DNA of 64,000 bases from Chitinophagaceae bacterium (lineage in GTDB: Bacteria > Bacteroidota > Bacteroidia > Chitinophagales > Chitinophagaceae): contig CP065012.1 of assembly GCA_016699815.1 (NCBI GenBank), positions 1-64,000 on the forward strand, written 5' to 3'. A program made the position numbers and the translations under genes. Under the pieces are notes generated by a model. It searched no databases. It was not told the DNA's origin and saw only the letters and a list, made by a program, of their open reading frames with translations. This document shows, piece by piece, positions 38,386 through 46,908 of the stretch (positions are counted from its first letter, which is position 1; every line of letters begins with the position of its first letter).

Positions 38386-38742
38386 TTATAAAGGTTGTCC
38401 AAATGTGAGCAGGTTATTATCCGGGTCGAGCAAAGAAAATTCTTTTTGTCCCCAGGGTTTTACCTGTAAGTGCCCATTAGGATGAATGGATGTATGATTG
38501 TTTAATAAAGATTGATAAAGGCCATCTATATCGTTGGTGCGTAAATAAACCTGGCCATAGTTTTCTAAAGGGTTGAGGTTTTTAAATTCAAAAAAATGAA
38601 TTTGCATTTCATCTTTTTGCATAATAAGGTAATGCATAAATTCCTGGCTGCCGATACAGGTAAAGCCTAATTGTTTTTCATAATATTGCCTGGTTATATC
38701 CCGGTTACGCATGGGCAATTTTGGGTTTATGGCTGTAATCAT
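38386..38742 (-). CDS. VOC/glyoxalase family protein (bleomycin resistance-like)
   Basis: 118 residues from the ATG at 38742 (an in-frame ATG at 38754 adds four residues). The opening ITAINPKLPMRN and the ending SLLDPDNNLLTFGQP match the small VOC fold found in bleomycin-binding and glyoxalase-like proteins. The substrate is unknown. Ten bases lie between its stop and the presumed tsaD start. Confidence 0.82.
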   Translation of the reverse strand: MITAINPKLPMRNRDITRQYYEKQLGFTCIGSQEFMHYLIMQKDEMQIHFFEFKNLNPLENYGQVYLRTNDIDGLYQSLLNNHTSIHPNGHLQVKPWGQKEFSLLDPDNNLLTFGQPL

Positions 38743-38764
38743 TATACTATGCATTAAAATATCA

Positions 38765-40006
38765 TTAACTTCTTATTGCCACAACAGGATCGAGCCTTGC
38801 AGCCCTGGATGCCGGGAAAATGCCGGCAAGTATGCCTACGGAAACACAAATAACGATGCTGATGATGAGCATAGGGATAGAAATAAAAATGGGGAAATTC
38901 AACATTCTGGTAGAAATTACCGTTCCGGCAAAAACCATAAGCAACCCAAAGGCGCCACCCAGCAGGCACAGCACAATGGCTTCCACTAAAAATTCAAAAA
39001 GGATGCTTCCCTTTTTAGCGCCAATGGCTTTTTTTAACCCAATTACCGATGTACGCTCCTTTACGGTAACAAACATAATATTGGCTATTCCAAACAAACC
39101 CACAATAAGGCTAATGCCACCAATAATGCTTCCTATAATATTTAATACAGAAAAAAAATCGGTGATTGCAGCGCTAAAAGCCTGTACACTGTTTAAAGAA
39201 AAATTATCTTCCTGCGTAGGGCTTAACCTGCGTACCTGCCGCATGGCACCTTTTAAGTCCTGCACCAGTGCATCCGGTGTTACGTTGGGGTAACCTTTTG
39301 CTATTAAAACGGTGTGGCTGTTGTCTTCATTAAAAATTTGCCTGCAAAAATTATAACTCAGCATAATGCAATTATCAAATTTCCAGCCGATAAAATTTAC
39401 GCCGTCTTTTTTTAAAACGCCTATAATGGTTACTTTCCGTCCCTTTACCGTTACCTGTTTGCCCATTGCCCTTTCTGGATTGCCAAAGAAATCTTCTGCA
39501 TTTTTATATCCAATTATTCCCACAGGCGAACCTGCCTTAAATTCATTTGGTGAAAAAAACCTGCCGGTATAAAAATGTAAGGGCTGAATATCCATTTGCG
39601 ATTCCGTAACACCATAAACTGTACTGCCGGTATTTTCAAAATTTTCATAGCTTATTGGGCCGTTGAGTTCCATTAAAAAGGAAATATGCTGCAAAGCCGA
39701 GGAACGTTCTTTAACCAAACCGGCTTCTTCGGCTTTCATTGCAGGCCTCGCCCTCAGCTTCCAGTATGGCTTGTCTGGCCCGCCGCTGTAATCCCATTTG
39801 TCAATATACACGGTATTGCTGCCCAGGCCTTTTAATTCATTTTGAATATTTAATTCCAGGCTGTTTACTGCAGCCAGTACGCCAATAATGCAAAAAATGC
39901 CAAAGGCAATTCCGGTAAGGCTTAGCGCTGTTCTTAGCTTATTCACCGTAAGCTCTTTAAGTGAAAGCTTTAATGAGTTGATTACAATATTTAAGCCTTT
40001 GGTCAT
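38765..40006 (-). CDS. MacB-like ABC transporter permease (FtsX domain)
   Basis: 413 residues from the ATG at 40006 (a GTG lies one codon before). It has an N-terminal membrane segment (about 24-48), a large periplasmic MacB-type domain, and three C-terminal membrane spans of the FtsX fold with KERTSVIGLKKAIGAKK between them. Such permeases work with an ATPase to power outer-membrane transport or lipoprotein and peptide export. No ATPase gene lies next to it. Confidence 0.9.
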   Translation of the reverse strand: MTKGLNIVINSLKLSLKELTVNKLRTALSLTGIAFGIFCIIGVLAAVNSLELNIQNELKGLGSNTVYIDKWDYSGGPDKPYWKLRARPAMKAEEAGLVKERSSALQHISFLMELNGPISYENFENTGSTVYGVTESQMDIQPLHFYTGRFFSPNEFKAGSPVGIIGYKNAEDFFGNPERAMGKQVTVKGRKVTIIGVLKKDGVNFIGWKFDNCIMLSYNFCRQIFNEDNSHTVLIAKGYPNVTPDALVQDLKGAMRQVRRLSPTQEDNFSLNSVQAFSAAITDFFSVLNIIGSIIGGISLIVGLFGIANIMFVTVKERTSVIGLKKAIGAKKGSILFEFLVEAIVLCLLGGAFGLLMVFAGTVISTRMLNFPIFISIPMLIISIVICVSVGILAGIFPASRAARLDPVVAIRS

Positions 40007-40112
40007 CACACAAAATTAATTGAAAATAAAGTAAGTTGTGCAGGCAGATATATGTATGGTAAAAGAAAGTTTTTCCGGTTTTAAAAAAAATGTAAGCTAT
40101 TCTGTAACCGGT

Positions 40113-40769
40113 TTAATTTTCTTTTTTGAGCTTATCCTTAAACGCCTTTTTAAATTTTTCCAGCTTGGGTTGAATTACAAAACGGCAATAGGGTTCTTCT
40201 CCATGAAGCTTAAAATAATCCTGGTGATAATTTTCTGCTTTGTAAAAAGTAGTAAAGGGTTCTATGGTTGTAACAATGGCAGCATCAAATGCATTACTGA
40301 TTTCTAAATTCTTTTTATATTTTTCAGCAAGTTCTTTTTGCTGTTCATCATGATAAAAAATTACACTGCGGTATTGGGTGCCCATATCGTTGCCCTGCTG
40401 GTTTAAGGTAGTAGGGTTGTGGGTTTTCCAAAATACTTCCAGGAGTTCAGCAAAAGAAATTTTTGTGCTGTCAAAACTAATGTTGAGACATTCGGCATGG
40501 CCGGTTGCACCGGTACAAACCTGCTTGTACGTTGGGTTTATTACATGGCCACCACTATAACCGCTTTCTACTTTTTCTACCCCGTTTAATTGTTGAAAAA
40601 CAGCTTCGGTACACCAAAAGCAACCATTGCCAAATGTAGCAACAGAAATATTTTTTACGGTAGTAGTGATTTCCTGCATAGCGGGTTTATTTTGTGCATT
40701 GCAATTCAATTGCAACAGTGAAAGAAATAATAAGCAATAATTTTTAATCAATTTGCAAATCAGCATCAT
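40113..40769 (-). CDS. msrA: Peptide-methionine (S)-S-oxide reductase, exported
   Basis: 218 residues. The catalytic motif GCFWC is at 49-53 and the family block VESGYSGGHVINPTY follows. It reduces methionine sulfoxide in proteins. The N-terminal 23 residues look like a lipoprotein signal (SLLQLNC, Cys23), so it probably acts in the periplasm or at the outer membrane. No msrB fusion is present. Confidence 0.92.
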   Translation of the reverse strand: MMLICKLIKNYCLLFLSLLQLNCNAQNKPAMQEITTTVKNISVATFGNGCFWCTEAVFQQLNGVEKVESGYSGGHVINPTYKQVCTGATGHAECLNISFDSTKISFAELLEVFWKTHNPTTLNQQGNDMGTQYRSVIFYHDEQQKELAEKYKKNLEISNAFDAAIVTTIEPFTTFYKAENYHQDYFKLHGEEPYCRFVIQPKLEKFKKAFKDKLKKEN

Positions 40770-40814
40770 GCAAATTACATTGCATAATGTTAAGAAGGAT
40801 TAAAAAGCAGTGGT

Positions 40815-41738
40815 TTAGTACTTATTTAAAGCTGTGGATATAAGTTCAAAAGTTTCTGCCTCACTTAATGGCTGCGGCACAAATTGTTGCCCGGTAATTT
40901 TTTCGTAAAGTTCAATATACCTGCGGCTTATGGAATGTATCCATTGATCGCTCATTTGGGGCACCTGCTGGCCTTCTTTACCCATAAAATTATTGGCCAT
41001 TAGCCATTCTCTTACAAATTCTTTACTTAACTGGAGTTGCTTTTCGCCCTTCTGCTGCCTATCTTCAAATCCATCTGCATAATAATACCGGGAAGAATCC
41101 GGTGTATGGATCTCGTCCATTAAAACAATTTTATCGTCCAGCAAGCCAAATTCGTACTTAGTATCGGCAAGTATTAAACCTTGTTTTGCCGCAATTTCTC
41201 CGCCCCTTTTAAATAATGCAAAAGAGTATTTTTGTATGGTTTGCCAATGAAATGCATCAACCAGCCTTAACTTTAATATATCCCTTAAGCTAATATCCTC
41301 GTCGTGGCCCGCATCTGCCTTGGTTGTGGGCGTAATTATGGGTTTGGGAAAAGCATCGTTTTCTTTAAGGCCATCGGGCATAGGTACTTCACAAATTTCC
41401 CTTTTTCCGCTTTGGTAAAGGCGCCAGGCATGGCCTGTTAAATGGCCACGAACTACCATTTCTACTTTTACGGGCTCACATTTTTTGCCGAGGCTCACAT
41501 TAGGAGCCGGGGTTTCCAAAAGCCAGTGGGGGCAAATATCGCTGCAGGCATGCATCATATAAGCAGCAAGCTGGTTCAAAATCTGGCCTTTATGCGGTAT
41601 GGGTTTGGGTAAAATAACGTCAAAAGCAGAAATTCTGTTGCTGGCAACCATTACCAGTAATTGGTCATTTATAGTATAAACATCTCTAACTTTACCACTA
41701 TAAAAACCTGTTTGCCCGGGAAATTGAAATTGCTGCAT
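40815..41738 (-). CDS. purC: Phosphoribosylaminoimidazole-succinocarboxamide synthase
   Basis: 307 residues from the ATG at 41738; the open frame extends further upstream, but the family start is near FPGQTGFYSGKVRDVY. SNRISAFDV, VRGHLTGHAW and LADTKYEFG are PurC signatures. It joins aspartate to CAIR in purine synthesis. It is a single gene here. Confidence 0.93.
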   Translation of the reverse strand: MQQFQFPGQTGFYSGKVRDVYTINDQLLVMVASNRISAFDVILPKPIPHKGQILNQLAAYMMHACSDICPHWLLETPAPNVSLGKKCEPVKVEMVVRGHLTGHAWRLYQSGKREICEVPMPDGLKENDAFPKPIITPTTKADAGHDEDISLRDILKLRLVDAFHWQTIQKYSFALFKRGGEIAAKQGLILADTKYEFGLLDDKIVLMDEIHTPDSSRYYYADGFEDRQQKGEKQLQLSKEFVREWLMANNFMGKEGQQVPQMSDQWIHSISRRYIELYEKITGQQFVPQPLSEAETFELISTALNKY

Positions 41739-41816
41739 GTGCGAAATTATGACAGGGATTTTAATACTATTTACAAATTTTGAAGTAAATATTAACAGGA
41801 GTGCAAAAAATAAAAT

Positions 41817-41845
41817 TTTGCAGTTTAACAACAATGCTTATTTTG
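41817..41845 (+). promoter_or_regulatory. Possible Bacteroidetes promoter for TonB receptor gene
   Basis: TTTG at 41817-41820 and TTATTTTG at 41838-41845, separated by 17 bases, resemble the -33 TTTG and -7 TAnnTTTG boxes with one mismatch and slightly short spacing. The receptor ATG is 33 bases downstream. Confidence 0.35.
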
Positions 41846-41877
41846 CTATTAAAATTAATAACCCAAATTAACCAGAA

Positions 41878-44595
41878 ATGAGAAAAACTATTAGCTCGCT
41901 GGTTATGTTTGCGCTTGCCAACTTACTGGTGTCGGTTGCATTTGCCCAAAACATAACTATCAAAGGTAAGGTTCATAACAGTGTTTCAAAGGAAGCTGCA
42001 TCTGCTGTATCGGTAACAATAAAAGGCGCAGATGACGGCGCATATACCGATGATAAAGGTAATTTTGAAATAACTACCAAAAAAGCCTTGCCTTTAACCC
42101 TGATAATTTCTTCAATAGGGTATGAAATGCAGGAGGTTACCGTAGGCGCTGCAAACCAGCCGGTATCTGTATCATTTGTACCTACCAATGTACTAGGGCA
42201 GGAGGTAGTAGTATCTGCAAGCCGTGTTTCAGAAAAAATAATGGAAACACCGGTTTCTATTGAAAGGGTTAGCCCGGCAGTAATTCGAAATGCACCTGCA
42301 GCCAATTATTATGATATTGTTTCTAATTTGAAAGGTGTAGATGTAACCACATCTTCTCTTACTTTTCGCACACCTACTACCCGTGGTTTTGGTGGAAGCG
42401 GAAATGTGAGGTTTAACCAACTGGTAGATGGAATGGACAACCAGGCGCCGGGCCTCAACTTTTCGGTAGGCGCTATTGTGGGCCTTAATGAATTGGATGT
42501 AGATAATATGGAGTTACTTTCCGGCGCATCTTCTGCTTTATATGGCCCGGGTGGTATGAACGGAACTTTACTAATTTCCAGCAAAAACCCATTTAAATAC
42601 CAGGGCTTGTCTTTAATTATTAAAACCGGCCTTATGCATGCCGATGGCAGCGAAAGGAGCCCATCTCCTTATTACAACTGGGCTGTACGCTGGGGCAAAA
42701 AAATATCTGACAAATTTGCTTTTAAAATTACCTCAGAGTTAATCCAGGCAAAAGACTGGATTGGTATGGATACACGTAATTTCGACAGGGCAAATGGAAA
42801 ATTAATACCCGGCAACCGTGCCAATTCTCCCGGATATGATGGTGTAAATGTATATGGCGATGAAACCGTTCAGGATTTATCACCCATTTTACAAAAAATG
42901 ATTGCAGCAGGGCAAATACCGCCATTCCTTAGCAACTATATTGATAGTATTGTAAGGTATCCCAACAAAGTTTCCCGCACCGGCTATTCCGAACAGGAAT
43001 TGATGGATCCAAACACCGTAAACTTTAAAGTGGGCGCTTCATTCAACTATAAAATAACCAACAATACCGAGGCCATTTTATCCGGCTACTGGGGAACAGG
43101 TAATACTATTTATACCGGTGCTTCCCGCTACTCTATTAAAGATTTTAAAATGGGCCAGTACAAATTTGAAATGAAAAATAAGGTATGGAATGCCCGTGTG
43201 TACACTACGCAGGAAAATGCAGGCCAGTCATTTAACCTTGCAGCAACAACACAAAACTATAACGAACTTTGGAAACCTTCTACTACTTGGTATCCACAGT
43301 ATATTACCACCTATCTTAGCGGCTTAATGAGTGGCCAGGTAGACTCTGCTGCCCATGCCCGTGCAAGAATAGTAGCCGACCAGGGAAGGCCTGCTTTAGG
43401 TTCTCCACAATTTAAAGATATGTATAACAAAGTAAGGCGCATACCGGTGCCTAAAGGAGGTGGTTTATTGGACCGGAGCGATTTATGGGGAATTGATGGC
43501 AGCTACAACTTAAGCGAATACACCAAATCTTTTGCCGACGTAATTGTAGGCGGAAACTGGAGAAAATACCTGCTGGATTCTGATAGTACTTTGTTTCCGG
43601 ACCCTGTTGATAAACCCATAGGTATTACTGAATTTGGCGCTTATGTACAAATTACCAAAGAACTCAATAGTTGGTTAAAATTAAGTGCATCGGGCAGGTA
43701 CGATAAAAACGAGAACTTTAAAGGCCGGTTTACTCCAAGGATTACCGCAGTAATTAAAGCAAAAGAAAATAATAATTTCCGCTTGTCTTATCAAACCGCT
43801 TATCGCTTTCCATCTACCCAGCAACAATGGATAGACCTCGATCTTTTCTCATATAAATTAATTGGAGGCAACAAATCTTTTGTTTCTAAATACCATTTTG
43901 ATACCAACCCTGCGTATTACAGAGATTCGCTGCAAAATGGCGTAGTAAAGCAATGGGATTACCCATTACAAAAACCCGAATCTTTAACTTCATTTGAAGT
44001 GGGTTACAGGGGATTATTGCTCGACCAAAAATTAATGATTGATGCCTACGGATACTGGGGTTTTTACCAGGATTTTACCGGTCGTATCAGTGTAATCCAA
44101 TCCAAATCAGGATCGGGGATACCAGACCTCAATACTGACCAGGTTTACTCTGTGCCCATAAATTACCACGATAATATCAATACCAATGGTTTTGGAATAG
44201 GGGTAGATTACAGGTTGCCACGTAATTTTTCTGTAAGCGCTAATTTTTCATCAGATAACCTTGATGTTCCTGCAGGATTAACCGCAAATTTTAACACGCC
44301 AAAATACAGGTTAAATTTAGGGGTTGCTAATTCCAGTTTTGGAAAAGATAAAAGAGCAGGATTTGCCATAAATTATCGCTGGCAGGATGGGTTTTATTTT
44401 GAAGGCGACTTAGCCAATGGCGACCTACCGGCTTTTCAAACATTAGATGCACAGGTGAGTTATAAGTTTCCAAAAACCAAGTCAATACTTAAACTGGGTG
44501 CAACAAACCTGCTTAACGAATATTATTATAATGCAATTGGCAACTCCTATGTGGGTGGCTTGTATTATATAAGCTTTGGTTACAATCTTTATTAA
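41878..44595 (+). CDS. TonB-dependent outer-membrane receptor with carboxypeptidase-regulatory-like domain
   Basis: 905 residues. There is a signal peptide (about 1-23, ending FAQ), a CarboxypepD-regulatory-like domain (about 27-105, KGKVHNSVSKEAASAV), a plug domain around 120-230 with TRGFGGSGNVRFNQLVDGMD, and a long beta-barrel that ends in aromatic YYISFGYNLY. It takes up an unknown ligand with TonB energy. The next gene, a FAS1 lipoprotein, is 36 bases away and probably forms the surface partner, as SusD does for SusC. Confidence 0.92.
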   Translation: MRKTISSLVMFALANLLVSVAFAQNITIKGKVHNSVSKEAASAVSVTIKGADDGAYTDDKGNFEITTKKALPLTLIISSIGYEMQEVTVGAANQPVSVSFVPTNVLGQEVVVSASRVSEKIMETPVSIERVSPAVIRNAPAANYYDIVSNLKGVDVTTSSLTFRTPTTRGFGGSGNVRFNQLVDGMDNQAPGLNFSVGAIVGLNELDVDNMELLSGASSALYGPGGMNGTLLISSKNPFKYQGLSLIIKTGLMHADGSERSPSPYYNWAVRWGKKISDKFAFKITSELIQAKDWIGMDTRNFDRANGKLIPGNRANSPGYDGVNVYGDETVQDLSPILQKMIAAGQIPPFLSNYIDSIVRYPNKVSRTGYSEQELMDPNTVNFKVGASFNYKITNNTEAILSGYWGTGNTIYTGASRYSIKDFKMGQYKFEMKNKVWNARVYTTQENAGQSFNLAATTQNYNELWKPSTTWYPQYITTYLSGLMSGQVDSAAHARARIVADQGRPALGSPQFKDMYNKVRRIPVPKGGGLLDRSDLWGIDGSYNLSEYTKSFADVIVGGNWRKYLLDSDSTLFPDPVDKPIGITEFGAYVQITKELNSWLKLSASGRYDKNENFKGRFTPRITAVIKAKENNNFRLSYQTAYRFPSTQQQWIDLDLFSYKLIGGNKSFVSKYHFDTNPAYYRDSLQNGVVKQWDYPLQKPESLTSFEVGYRGLLLDQKLMIDAYGYWGFYQDFTGRISVIQSKSGSGIPDLNTDQVYSVPINYHDNINTNGFGIGVDYRLPRNFSVSANFSSDNLDVPAGLTANFNTPKYRLNLGVANSSFGKDKRAGFAINYRWQDGFYFEGDLANGDLPAFQTLDAQVSYKFPKTKSILKLGATNLLNEYYYNAIGNSYVGGLYYISFGYNLY

Positions 44596-44630
44596 AACAA
44601 TATTATTTTATTCAATTTAAAATTTGAATT

Positions 44631-46037
44631 ATGCGTTTTAACTATAAAAAAATTAAGCTTGCAGCATTGTCACTTGCGGCAATTGTTGTATTCCTGAGCG
44701 CTTGTAACAAAGCGCCTGAAGATATCCTATATACCAATCCGCCATTTGATGACCCAACAGTATCAGCATCGAGGGCTACGCTTGGCGATACGCTTGCCTC
44801 ATCGCCGTATACTCTTTTTTATAAAATGGTTCAAAGGGCTGGCAAATTAGATACTTTAAAAAGCAGGATTTACAACCTCACGGTATTTGTGCCCGATAAT
44901 AATGCCATGAAACAATTTGTTGTAGCTGCTTCAGGTGGAGCCGTACCCATTGATGCGCCAGATGCTGTTTTTGAAGGTTTCATCAGTAGTTCTTTACCTG
45001 CTGCAACTGCTGCGGCAATTGTAACTTATCATATATTGCCCAATGGGTTAACGGCATCTGATATACCTACTACATTATTTCCCAATTATAAATTTCCCAC
45101 TATTTTTAATCCTGCACCCACTATAAGTCCATTAGTTCGCTTAGATGCTTATGTTGGCCGCAGTGGTAATGGAATGTGGAAAGATAATGTGCCGGTTATA
45201 GGCCCAGATAAGCTTGCAGGAAACGGGGTTATTCATGCCATTGCAGCCGTTAGCCTGCCACCATCACAAGTTTTATGGCAAAGAATTTCTGATGATACCA
45301 GCATTGCCTATTTAAAAGCAGCTATTATTCGTGCAGATAGTGGCATGACGGCAACTACACCGGGTAGTTTGCAACATTATTTAAGCGATCCTACCATAGC
45401 GCTTGGTGCAAACTTTACCGTTTTTGCCCCTACTAATAATGCCTTTAAAGCCTTAATTTATCAGCTTGCTTACCCAATTGTATGGCAAATGATTTATGAC
45501 CAGGCTTATGCGGCTATATACCCTGTAGTGTACCAGCAAATTTATGACAATGCAATTGCAGGCGGCGCAACTCCCGATGAAGCTACCGCAATAGCAACTG
45601 CACAAGCGCCAGCTATTGCACAAACACAAGCCACAGCTATTGCCGATGCACAGGCTCCGGCAACAACCACTGCTTTAGCTTCCAGCCCTACTATTTTCCA
45701 AAACCCGGCCTTGTTCCCGTATTTTTCTGCACAAACGGTTAAAGGTATCGTAGTGTATCACATAATGTCTCAACGTATGTTTACCGTAAATGGTCCAACG
45801 ACTACAACCTTTAAACCCACTTTACTTAATGGCGCAATACCTTTACATCCGGGAATTGGCATTACTGCAACTTTTGCTGGCCCGTTTGTAACGGCAATGA
45901 CGGTGAAAGGAGTAGGAGGTGGCGCACTTTACCCGGCAGCTAATGTGCTTATAAATCCATTGCCGGGCGCTACAAGCGACCAGCGGTATATTAATGGCGT
46001 ATTGCATAAAGTTGACAGGGTGCTTTTGCCGCAATAA
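44631..46037 (+). CDS. Fasciclin (FAS1) domain lipoprotein
   Basis: 468 residues. The lipobox FLSAC has Cys25. There are two FAS1 domains: residues about 45-205 (NLTVFVPDNNAM, GNGVIHAIAAV) and about 215-468 (NFTVFAPTNNAFKAL, NGVLHKVDRVLLP). The second is interrupted by an Ala/Gln/Thr-rich insert near residues 300-350. FAS1 domains mediate adhesion. It probably works with the TonB receptor upstream. A copy of its last 39 codons lies at 54783-54900. Confidence 0.9.
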   Translation: MRFNYKKIKLAALSLAAIVVFLSACNKAPEDILYTNPPFDDPTVSASRATLGDTLASSPYTLFYKMVQRAGKLDTLKSRIYNLTVFVPDNNAMKQFVVAASGGAVPIDAPDAVFEGFISSSLPAATAAAIVTYHILPNGLTASDIPTTLFPNYKFPTIFNPAPTISPLVRLDAYVGRSGNGMWKDNVPVIGPDKLAGNGVIHAIAAVSLPPSQVLWQRISDDTSIAYLKAAIIRADSGMTATTPGSLQHYLSDPTIALGANFTVFAPTNNAFKALIYQLAYPIVWQMIYDQAYAAIYPVVYQQIYDNAIAGGATPDEATAIATAQAPAIAQTQATAIADAQAPATTTALASSPTIFQNPALFPYFSAQTVKGIVVYHIMSQRMFTVNGPTTTTFKPTLLNGAIPLHPGIGITATFAGPFVTAMTVKGVGGGALYPAANVLINPLPGATSDQRYINGVLHKVDRVLLPQ

Positions 46038-46056
46038 TATTTTTTATTTAACTAAT

Positions 46057-46088
46057 AAAAAAAGGTTCCCGATACGGAACCTTTTTTT
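46057..46088 (+). terminator. Bidirectional rho-independent terminator
   Basis: A 13-bp stem, seven A plus GGTTCC at 46057-46069 and GGAACC plus seven T at 46076-46088, with a 6-base loop. It follows the FAS1 stop by 19 bases. The A-run on one side and the T-run on the other allow termination from both directions. Confidence 0.85.
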
Positions 46089-46115
46089 ATGGAATATATT
46101 GAAATAATATTTTGT

Positions 46116-46198
46116 TTAAACATTAAACCTGAAATGCATTACATCTCCCTCCTGCACCGGGTATTCTTTTCCTTCAATACGAAGTTTACCATTATCTC
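46116..46198 (-). pseudogene. ychF 3'-end fragment
   Basis: It codes for the last 27 or so codons of YchF (KLRIEGKEYPVQEGDVMHFR and the ending) with the stop at 46116. One residue differs from the intact gene (Glu for Asp). Upstream homology ends at 46198, so it is a remnant without start or GTPase domain. Confidence 0.88.
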
Positions 46199-46622
46199 CA
46201 CGCCTTGGTTTGTGGCACACGAAACAATTTTCCGTAATAAAATATCTTATAACTTTAAGCGGTGAAAACAGTACGCAAATCTTGCACCGAAACAAATAAG
46301 ATTTATTTTTTTACGACAACCATTTATAAATGGCTGCCATTGTTTAATGACAGCGAAAACAAAGCGTTGAAAATAGCGTATTTTAAAGAACTTTAGGAAA
46401 GAGATTTGATTAGGGTATAGGCTTTTGTAATAATACTCAACCATATTCACTTTATTTGGGAGCAAATAAATAAAAATAGGAAGGATACAGCGCAGGGTAG
46501 TTTTTTGAAATATACAGCCCATATAAAAGTATAAATGAGTATATACTCAATTTTTTTTGTTAATTAAAAAATAATCCTACATTTATTTGGTAATTCGTTT
46601 TTGAACCCTTCAATACCTGGCA
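46199..46622. other. Non-coding left edge of the island
   Basis: 424 bases. The only long open frame, on the minus strand at 46247-46522, has no start context or recognisable domain and looks spurious. The region turns AT-rich near 46530-46590, just before the rhs signal-peptide remnant, where a promoter might lie, but no box is convincing. Confidence 0.45.
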
Positions 46623-46855
46623 ATGTACCCGAAGGTTCTAATATCAACGCTATCGCTTATACTTGCTGTATTGCTTTGCCATGCACAGGCAGACAGTATT
46701 GAAGCAACTATCTTAAAAATCCCCGATAAATTTTTTAGCCAAACAGGCAATAAGATAGATAAATACAGCAAACGGATAACCGGCAAAACAAACAATCTTT
46801 AGCGAAGTTAGCACGCTGGGAAACCAAAATTAAAGCGCTGCTGTAAGCGTCCCCT
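46623..46855 (+). pseudogene. Remnant of rhs-protein N-terminus (signal peptide part)
   Basis: An ATG at 46623 opens a 59-codon frame with a signal peptide (LISTLSLILAVLLCHAQA) and the coil-like start IEATILKIPDKFFSQ. It stops at 46800-46802. The following ARWETKIKALL, which resembles the continuation in related large rhs proteins, lies in another frame from 46805 and hits a stop near 46846. The piece is probably the original N-terminus of the rhs gene at 46909, now separated by a deletion and frameshifts. Confidence 0.6.
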
Positions 46856-46908
46856 TTTTTCGGTCAACCCAAAATTTTGAGTATAATATACGTGGCTGGC
46901 TACTGGGT

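Larger units (their letters stand above)
45920..46198. repeat. Left 279-bp direct repeat (FAS1 3' end/terminator/ychF 3' end)
   Basis: This segment matches 54783-55060 with three base differences and one T-run length difference (six T against five). It contains the real 3' end of the FAS1 gene, the terminator, and a copy of the last 83 bases of ychF. Similarity stops sharply at 46198. It forms the left boundary of the rhs island. Confidence 0.93.

Noticed and set aside
40011..40018. TAATTTTG box before the MacB-like gene
   Set aside because: It ends only a few bases from the start codon, which would give a leaderless transcript; no other support.
46247..46522. 91-codon frame on the minus strand
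   Set aside because: No recognisable domain, in a non-coding edge of the island; composition fits chance.
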